Source of the DNA: Locusta migratoria
Taxonomy: Eukaryota > Arthropoda > Insecta > Orthoptera > Acrididae
NCBI GenBank assembly: GCA_026315105.1
Contig: CM048745.1
Span: forward strand, 151,597,323-151,661,322
Length of the DNA stretch: 64,000 nt
Direction of reading: 5' to 3'
Positions within the stretch are counted from its first letter, which is position 1. Each line of letters opens with the position of its first letter. The notes under the pieces are model-generated. The model worked only from the letters and a program-made list of their open reading frames with translations, was not told where the DNA came from and made no database searches. The position numbers and the translations under genes are program-made. Below are positions 57,198-64,000 of this stretch, one piece after another.

Positions 57198-57749
57198 TAG
57201 TAGTTCCGAAATCTTAAGGAAATAGACGAAATGTCGCGAAATGATATGTTGAGAATTTGAGTTCGATGGAAAGCAATCAGCTTTGGAAAAATTGTAATTC
57301 AGTGTTTTGTATATTAATACAGTGCAGTAAACATCAAAATAAGATTTAAAATTTTTGGTCGAACTATTTATTTTTTATGTCGAATTTCATGGACAACACA
57401 GACGTTTGTATCGAGGTATTTTATTACTTGCACGTTATTTTGTTGGTCGTTAACAGTTCCAGATCAATAAAGCTAGCATAATGTTCGTCACAGCATCATA
57501 GACACTTCACTGCTGGAATAAAATATTAAGGAACCACACTCACGCTCACACTCTCAGCGACGTACAGACGGCAACGCAACACAACCTCCAAGATGACCAG
57601 ATCAATGCCTCGGAGGTGGCTACACGCCGTACGAAGCGGCAGAATGTCGTGCTAGAAGGTTGTTGTTCATAAACAAAAATTCAACTTTCAGGACTGATTC
57701 ACAAAATACGGTATAAATTAACACGTTGTTGTCCAGGAACAACACTGGG
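57198..57749. other. No recognised gene
   Basis: AT-rich; no motif. Confidence 0.45.
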
Positions 57750-57812
57750 AATGGAAGAGTTGAGCCTGAGTGCCCAGTAAGCAAGAAGCGCCAGGTTCGA
57801 ATCCCGGCTAGT
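57750..57812 (+). mobile_element. tRNA-like SINE fragment
   Basis: B box ggttcgaatcccgg near 57793, preceded by agtgcccagtaagcaagaag. Confidence 0.5.
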
Positions 57813-57854
57813 GAAAGACGATCAACTTTTTCTATCTACTTTATTCGATGTCTC

Positions 57855-58025
57855 CTGGCAGCAGCAGTAGTCCAATATCATCATTAACAGTCATAAATCG
57901 CCTACGGGAATGTAGCCTCTACGCACGCAGGCCTAAGGTCTGTGTGTGTCCCATTAAAACCACGACACCGTTTAGCCCACAGCAACTGGGCGGACGAACA
58001 TCAGTATTGGCGTCTTCGTTTGTAA
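57855..58025 (+). pseudogene. Tc1-like transposase fragment
   Basis: Plus-strand reading SLTVINRLRECSLYARRPK near 57875-57940, then after a frameshift LAHSNWADEHQYWRLRL near 57968. It corresponds to LTVRNRLRECGLYIRR and WAEEHQYWSRNEW of the 54400-56480 element, so it is a relative in the opposite orientation. Confidence 0.8.
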
Positions 58026-58129
58026 ACTGGAAACTAGATTCAGCTGACGGCAAATCAGAAATGAGAAACTGCTTCGTGGGTGGTAGGATCCTTTTGGAAG
58101 ACAATTAGCAAAAGAAATGTGCACCGCGT

Positions 58130-58745
58130 AAATTTACTTATTCGCGCGCATCTCCCTAGCCGCCGCCGCCGTCGTCGTCTGCAGCTGGTATGTCGACACG
58201 GCAGGTTTCGCGCGAACGGCTGTTGTGGAGTAACGGAGGCGGAAAGGCCCGCTATTTCCAGCGCGGCTTTTCGCAGAAACCGGTGGGCGTGCGCGGCGAG
58301 CCCCCGGCACGTAAGCAGCCGTTGTGAAAGCGCTGGCCGTGGGGGAGGGGGGGAGGGCCGAGGGTGTGCGCGCGCCAGCCAATCAGCGGCCGGCGGCGCG
58401 GGGCTCGCCCTGCCGCTGATGCAACGCGCCGCCAGATAGCGACAGACTCTGCCACTGTGCTCTGCCGCCGCCTGCGTCACTCGCAGATTAGCCGCGACCC
58501 ACTCAACTCGCCGAATTGTCCGACACTTAACCGGCCTGGCCCCAAAACGAGCCACCAATGGCCAGCCGGCCTTATCTTTGCGACAGTTGCGTCGCCGAGC
58601 GCCGGCCGGAATGTCGCGACCCCCGTGACGAAATTTGCGTCCACTTCTCGGTGTCCGGCCGAGTTGTTGCGTCCACATCATGCACCGTGTTTCTAGTACT
58701 GTCCTATTGTCCGCAGCGCCGCTCGTGTGTGTACGAGCTGTAGAA
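58130..58745. promoter_or_regulatory. CpG-rich block, candidate promoter
   Basis: About 600 bp of high GC with many CpG, sharply different from flanks. It contains gccgccgccgccgtcgtcgt, a CCAAT-type agccaatcagc at about 58377 and a second accaatgg near 58554. Long overlapping frames on both strands (to 258 codons) are expected from composition. It could be the 5' end of a host gene; direction cannot be decided. Confidence 0.4.
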
Positions 58746-59030
58746 AATATCGAGAGATAGCGAAGACTGTTGCACTCTCTTTCATACAAAATGGAAACAA
58801 ATGACAGACAAGAGTTGGTAGAGATTCTCACGTCCGTAAAAAGATTGATGCGCGAAGCACACGATAACCACCACTGTCAAACCTACGCAACACGTCTTGC
58901 CGAGAACCCGAGAAAATTGTAGTCCTACAACCAACATAAAAAATAATTACTAGATCGAAATCACATATTGATCATATATTCTTGTAATCACTTTTCTTTA
59001 AGCATAACAGCGCCCTTACCACAAATTTTT
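58746..59030. other. Unassigned
   Basis: No motif. Confidence 0.4.
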
Positions 59031-59200
59031 ATATAAAAACAGTCTAGAGCGCAAAATTCATTACTTACAACTACTTTCGACGTAATTTTGGACCACCTTC
59101 AGAATGTTACTTCGCTCCTCACCATCTAGGAGCAACATCCTTAAGGTAGTCTAACATTGGGTCGAAACTAGTCGGAAACAAATTTAGCACTCTAGGATAT
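59031..59200. repeat. Palindromic Penelope-type terminal sequence
   Basis: aacagtctagagcgcaaaat...ctttcgac...ccttcag is partly mirrored by ccttaagg...gggtcgaaactagtcg...tagcactcta. It is related to 15188-15475, which shares aacagtcta and the tagtttcg motif. Confidence 0.6.
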
Positions 59201-59400
59201 ATATATGTTTGCAACCTTTCAACTGAATCGGTCATTACAACTAAGTCATCCGCATATGCGAGACTGCTTATTTTGTTTTCACCTATTTTAATCCCGCCCT
59301 GCCAATCTACTGTTTTCAGCATATGATCCATGAATAGTATGAACAGCAGTGGTGACACGTTACAGCCTTGTATTACCCCTAAAACTACCCTCAACTACCT
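59187..59400 (-). mobile_element. LINE reverse transcriptase fragment with intact YADD
   Basis: Minus-strand reading GVIQGCNVSPLLFILFMDH, then GENKISSLAYADDLVVMTDS near 59290-59230. The catalytic YADD is intact, but only about 70 codons remain before the frame runs into the Penelope-type sequence. Confidence 0.85.
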
Positions 59401-60383
59401 TAATTTGCCATCTACTCTAACGGCTAATTCATCAGAAAAAAGGGAATCGTCAGGGGTGTCCTAAAGAACTGCGACGGAGGCGCTATTATTCTCTTCTTTT
59501 AACCAAGCCGGGTGATTCCTCAATCAGATTGGTGACGTAAGTTCATATAGCAAAATCATATCTGTCATTATACAGAAAGTCGTTTTACCTTCTGTCTGTT
59601 TGGGAGTGGGGCAGGAAGTGAGTAGTAGTGGTAGGGCTATCCCATGCCATGCACCATACGTGGCCTGCGGAGTCTGTATGTAGACGTTGTACACTTTCAG
59701 TTCTCAAATTCATTCAGGTGGTCAGTACTGGAACACACGTTGCATGGAATGTGTGCGACTATAGAAAAAAAGAAAATCGCTTCTTGATAGACCTGGCTTT
59801 TCGTGATCCGATTTTGATTAAATAAAGGTGAACATGTTACCCCGAACAATGTTCAAGTTACACGAGTAAGTCGAGTGAAAATTCGTCAGCAGTTTGCTGA
59901 TAGTCTAAGAAATTCTTACTCTCCCGACACGACGCACTTTGAGTTTCAATTCTGTTCCCTCAGCTGTGCTGAGCGGCTTCTACGAAGAGTGAATCCAAAA
60001 TTGACTCAAGATTTCGACTGCGGAAGTCACGCGGTGTTGAACGTTCACATCTTTTTTTCTGGCAGTAAGCCTACACACACACACACCGTCCGTCTCGAGG
60101 TGCACTACGCACATCATTATGAGCTACTTCTAAACACAGCGCTGCCTTCACGCGACTTCAGAGGCTGTAGCGAGTGAAACAGGGGCAAACGAGAAAGCAG
60201 ACAGAAGGTCGTCTTTTGAGATGGTCAGGTAGCGGCTGCTTGCGTCACGTGACCCACTGCGTGGCAGCAGAGCATTCACCTCGCCTAGCTTTCGCGTCAC
60301 TTCCCAGGTCCTCGCCTAACGCGAAACCGCTTGCACTAGTCCAAGCGACTTAACAATTGGAAAACAAACTGCGTTTCAGGAAA
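59401..60383. other. No recognised gene; GTCACGTGAC E-box at 60244-60253
   Basis: A 100-codon frame at 59875-60177 has no motif. The E-box decamer equals the one upstream of the exon at 31451. Confidence 0.45.
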
Positions 60384-60566
60384 GATGCGGTGGAGTGGCC
60401 TTGCTGCGAAGCGTACGTTGCTGGCCGTCGGACGTTCGAGTCCTCCCTCGGGCAAGGGTGTTTGTGTTGTCCTTAGCGTAACTTACATTAGTTAAAGTAC
60501 TTTGCAAACCTAGGAACTGATGACCCGAAGTTTAGTCCCTTAGATTTACAAACATTTAAACATGTT
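60384..60566 (+). mobile_element. tRNA-derived SINE, type B, diverged
   Basis: Head gatgcggtggagtggccttg with an internal loss, B box gacgttcgagtcctcc, tail ending ttacaaacatttaaacatg. Confidence 0.85.
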
Positions 60567-60613
60567 TTTTATTTACGAAAATAAAAAACCTTTTGAGGCT
60601 TGCTGATGACACC

Positions 60614-60799
60614 CGTCATAGACGAACTCCGTCATAGACGAACTCCGTCATAGACGAACTCCGTCATAGACGAACTCCGTCATAGACGAACTCCGTCATA
60701 GACGAACTCCGTCATAGACGAACTCCGTCATAGACGAACTCCGTCATAGACGAACTCCGTCATAGACGAACTCCGTCATAGACGAACTCCGTCATAGAC
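60614..60799. repeat. 16-bp minisatellite, 11.6 perfect copies
   Basis: Unit cgtcatagacgaactc repeated eleven times without a difference, plus 10 bp of the next. Confidence 0.98.
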
Positions 60800-61224
60800 C
60801 TGGAATATCAGGAGAACGGAATGGGTAGTATTATATTAGTGGGTTGGTGGTGCTTGTGGGTACAATACGTGGCTTTTGGAAATGTATCATTAACTAGTTT
60901 TACAGACAAAGTAGGCTCATCATCAAATTTGTTATATAAATTCTCTCTGGACCATGAATAGCCTGATGTAAGGTAGTGGTACTGGCGGAAGTAACTGAAT
61001 ACTTACAATGTTTACATTCCAAGACCTCCTAGTGTCCACGACAGATTCATTCCCAAATGCATATTTTGCAAGCTTGTAAGCCCCCGAATTTTTGCAGTTT
61101 GATCTTCAAGGTATTTTCACGCTACTCTTCTAGAAACGTAAAAAGGAGTTTTGGCAGTAGCCCATACCGAAATGCAGAACGCCTTTTTCGAAGCGCCTGC
61201 CGCTAAAATTTGCTGAATATTTTT
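60800..61224. other. No recognised gene
   Basis: No motif. Confidence 0.45.
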
Positions 61225-61545
61225 GTGACACTTCAACGATTACTTAATGATGCTCTAACGAAGCGTCTTCCTCTTCTTTCGATCTTATCTGCTTACTGTA
61301 TAAGTCGTTCCTGGTACGGATCCCACACCGACTAACAATATTCAGGTATTGGTCTAAGGGATGTCTCGTACATTACTTTCTTTGTTGGTGGGTTACAATT
61401 TTTCAGTGCCGTGACTTCGCTATATACAAGAGCATCATCCGCGAAACGCCTCAAGAAACTTCAAATGTTACCTAAAATATCATTTATATGTATTGTGAAA
61501 AGTAATGGTCCTAGAACACTTTCTTGGGGTACACCAGAAGCTAGT
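61225..61545 (-). mobile_element. CR1/Jockey-type LINE fragment
   Basis: Matches the 13383-14351 family (ttcctggtacggatcccaca; gcatcatccgcgaaacgcct). Minus-strand reading includes RRFADDALVYSEVTAL near 61450. Stops are present. Confidence 0.8.
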
Positions 61546-61798
61546 TTTCACGTGGGACGGCATACCTTGACTAAAAGAAGGGATAGACTGGTAGGACACA
61601 TTCTTAGACATCAAGGAATTGTGAATTTAGCATTGGGGGTAAAAATCGCAGAGGAAGACCAAGAGATGGATACAGTAAGCAGATTCAGACAGATGTAGGT
61701 TGCCGTTCTTACCTGGAGATGAAGAGACTTGCCCAGGATAGGGTATTGTGGAGAGCTGCATCAAACCAGTCTCCGGACTGAAGATCACAACAACATAA
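61546..61798 (+). mobile_element. LINE C-terminal end
   Basis: Plus-strand reading DRLVGHILRHQGIVNLALG, a frameshift, RRGRPRDGYSKQIQTDVGCR, SYLEMKRLAQDRVLWRAASN and QSPD-stop near 61780, then a CAACAACA tail. Same 3' end as 5157-5230. Confidence 0.88.
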
Positions 61799-62072
61799 CA
61801 TATCTTACTAAAGTATTATATGTAGCTGATTAAGTGACGCTCCAACAACAACACGGCGTTACGTCATTCCCAATGCACGTTAGAGGTCGGCTTTCTTTTA
61901 CTGAACAAAGCAGTGCACTCCACATCAAGGCAACCACTAAAACGACAACTGAAACTGTTTCACGTTACGACTGCTTACTCGAAGCTGACGTTTACGGCAA
62001 ACGTAATTCCCTTATCGTGAGTCGACTTCCAGGATGCAAGAGGTGCTCACCTGTCAGTCGCCTTTGTTTGTT

Positions 62073-62076
<4 letters not shown>
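61799..62076. other. Unassigned
   Basis: No motif; open frames continue across the simple repeats that follow. Confidence 0.4.

Positions 62077-62116
<40 letters not shown>
62077..62116. repeat. (GT)n microsatellite
   Basis: About 19 GT units. Confidence 0.95.
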
Positions 62117-62117
<1 letters not shown>

Positions 62118-62314
62118 GCGCTCCGCTCCGCTGTATGAACGTGCTGGTCACCGCCAAAGAACAAGTGTGCCATGCCGTGTTTTAGATTCCTGCCATGTTT
62201 TGCAACAGCCCGTCGCTGAGAACGCAGGAATTCAAGGCGGCCTCGGCGCCACGTTCTCAAAGAACAGAGCAGTGCAGTCCAAAGCGCGCCTGTACTTTTC
62301 CACTGACAGGCGCA

Positions 62315-62317
<3 letters not shown>

Positions 62318-62351
<34 letters not shown>
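62318..62351. repeat. (CT)n microsatellite
   Basis: About 17 CT units followed by a C-run. Confidence 0.95.
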
Positions 62352-62353
<2 letters not shown>

Positions 62354-62764
62354 CCCCCTACCTCCTTCCACTTCTCTCCCACACCTCTATCAATAGACAA
62401 TCACTTGATTGCCAACTTCCATACATTACCATGTGTAGTAGTTGATCGGTTCTGCAGTGACGCGCGATACCATTCTTCCATCCGCCTGGTCACGGCACAG
62501 CTCCGAGAGTTGCTACCTGCATTCGCGTCGTGTTCTCTTCGAAGCTTCACGCGACTGTGTCCTTGCACAAAACATTCTCCGTTGATTCCTAGCGTAGCGT
62601 CAGGGCAAAAAAAGCTCCGCCAAGAACAACTCACGGTCGTTGTTGCTGTTGTGGCGAGCAATTACAGCCTGTCGTAGTTTTCTTATAGCTGTGCGAGCGT
62701 TATCTCTGTTTGAAAAACGTTCCTATGGAGGACACATTGAACGTGTAGGCAGAGATAATCATCT
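62352..62764. other. No recognised gene
   Basis: The frames of 160-203 codons that cross 61834-62677 are kept open by the simple repeats and show no family motif. Confidence 0.45.
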
Positions 62765-62777
62765 TATGGGCGTTGTT

Positions 62778-62966
62778 CAAATGTTTGTTAAGCTTATGGG
62801 ACTTAACGACAGGGTCATCAGTCCCTAAACTTACAAACTACTGTTGTTTGCTTTTTTTTAGGACGGCACAAATATCCATGCCCGAGGGGGGATTCGAACC
62901 CCCGACTGTAGTGGCCGTGCAGACCGTCACTGGAGCGCCTCAGTCCCCGCGGCCACCGCGGCCGGC
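62778..62966 (-). mobile_element. tRNA-derived SINE, type A
   Basis: The target duplication tatgggcgttgtt lies at 62765-62777 and 62967-62979. A short divergent stretch gttgtttgctttttttt replaces part of the tail. Confidence 0.97.
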
Positions 62967-63046
62967 TATGGGCGTTGTTAGCACAGAATTTCGTCTCGAA
63001 ACTATGAAGTTGTCCCGTGTTGATTAGACAACCGTCAGTTTGCCGT

Positions 63047-63366
63047 AAAAAGTAAAGCCGTCAACAATCCGAAGATTGCTTTGAACACCACAGTGCTTTA
63101 CTAGGCATGGTCCTGTTTGGAGGTGGTATGCCGTTGCCTACCTCCTCCGACCTTCGAACTAACTTACCCAGCCAGTTATAGGAGGACCTGCAGTTTAACG
63201 TGGGTTCCGAACCACGGTGCAACTCGGTACAGGTCACATGAGCAATACTGCCAGAGGTGAAAGAAGTGGAAAGTGACATAAAAATCCTAGGACCTGGCGG
63301 GGATCGAACCCGCGACCTTTGGATCTGCAGTCTGGCACTCTACCACTGTGAAACCTTGCCGTACGG
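63047..63366 (-). mobile_element. tRNA-derived SINE, type D
   Basis: Full copy, tRNA-like end at 63290-63360 (minus: cacagtggtagagtgccaga, B box cgggttcgatccccg). Confidence 0.92.
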
Positions 63367-63562
63367 CAGACAACCAGATGATGATGATGATGACATATAT
63401 AGGCATGTAATATACTCAGAACTATATGATGTCCATTAAATTTGGAAGTGAAAGGAAGAAATAGTTGATTAGTGTACAGGCCACTATCCAGTTTAGGTGG
63501 GGCTTACACTACTGTGGAGGGTGGTTATTTAAAAGGTCACCTTCTTATATCTGGAATAAAAA
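63367..63562. other. Spacer with short (GAT)n
   Basis: Five GAT units near 63380; no gene. Confidence 0.5.
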
Positions 63563-63877
63563 AAAGTAAAGCCGTCAACGATCCGAAGATTGCTTTGAAC
63601 ACCACAGTGCTTTACTAGGCATGGTCCTGTTTGGAGGTGGTATGCCGTTGCCTACCTCCTTCGACCTGACTTACCCAGCCAGTTATAGGGGGACCTACAG
63701 TTTAACGTGGGTTCCGAACCACGGTGCAACTCGGTACTTTTCACATGAGCAATACTGCCAGAGGTGAAAAAAGTGGAAAGTGACAGATAAAAATCTTAGG
63801 ACCTGTCGGGGATTGAGCTCGCGACCTTTTGGATTCAAAGTCTGGCACTCTACCACTGTGCAACCGAGGTGCACCCC
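63563..63877 (-). mobile_element. tRNA-derived SINE, type D
   Basis: Second copy in the same orientation 200 bp away, with a small deletion around 63661 and a changed B box (gattgagctcgcgacc). Confidence 0.92.
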
Positions 63878-64000
63878 GTATGGCAGCGAATTTCATGTAA
63901 TATAGAAAAATAGTGGTTCTAAGAATGAACGCCTCCTATACGCTGCATTTAGAGGAGACTCCATTACATTTTGATCCATTTCGCCCATTTTTATTTTTTC

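Noticed and set aside
58055..58831. 258-codon minus frame over the CpG-rich block
   Set aside because: High GC removes stops on both strands; overlapping frames of similar quality exist on plus. No motif.
60614..60799. CRISPR-like array
   Set aside because: Units are contiguous with no spacers, in a eukaryotic context; it is a minisatellite.
61834..62677. Overlapping 203- and 160-codon frames
   Set aside because: Kept open across GT and CT microsatellites; no family motif.

Overview
This window looks like intergenic or intronic chromosomal DNA from a large, repeat-rich insect genome. The repeat style (abundant tRNA-derived SINEs with heads of the type GGTTCGAATCCC, 5'-truncated CR1/Jockey/R1/RTE LINEs, Tc1/mariner elements, Penelope-like elements, long AC/GT and CT/GA microsatellites) is most like an orthopteroid insect such as a locust or grasshopper. 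That taxonomic call is inference. There are no operons, no rRNA and no intact long host gene. Almost every recognisable coding stretch is a decayed transposase or reverse transcriptase.

Layout. 1-5.1 kb: SINEs and an R1-type LINE split by an internally deleted mariner. 5.2-7.1 kb: a 1.8-kb foldback (inverted repeat) element. 8.5-11 kb: a three-level nest (SINE inside Tc1 inside a mariner-type transposase), followed by another decayed Tc1. 13.4-17.1 kb: two LINE fragments, a 290-bp palindrome and tRNA-like SINEs. 17.2-18.4 kb: a Penelope-like element with inverted terminal repeats, a GIY-YIG endonuclease remnant and a SINE inserted in it. 21.9-26.8 kb: a mariner deletion derivative, an RTE LINE, a tRNA-type SINE and a CR1/Jockey LINE. 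29.3-32.7 kb: LINE and Penelope debris flanking the best host-gene candidate, a GC-rich TATA-type promoter with a 38-codon first coding exon (ATG at 31451, splice donor at 31565). 34-38.8 kb: an RNase H-bearing LINE, a Harbinger element inserted into a SINE, and a Penelope-type inverted repeat. 41-49 kb: SINEs with clear target duplications, tRNA-bearing palindromes, a CATCACC-rich repeat tract, and two I/Jockey-type LINE tails with 11-bp duplications. 54.4-56.5 kb: a Tc1 pseudogene broken by two tRNA-bearing palindromes. 58.1-58.7 kb: a second GC-rich, CpG-rich block. 60.6 kb: a perfect 16-bp minisatellite. 61-64 kb: LINE ends and tRNA-type SINEs.

The main biological themes are (1) repeated hammerhead-ribozyme-like cores at Penelope-type termini, five or six loci sharing one architecture; (2) precisely readable nested insertions, several of which restore an open frame or an empty site when the insert is removed; (3) palindromic elements carrying tRNA-like promoters; and (4) one plausible host promoter and first exon. 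Coordinates of TE boundaries are exact where a target duplication or terminal repeat is stated and approximate otherwise.
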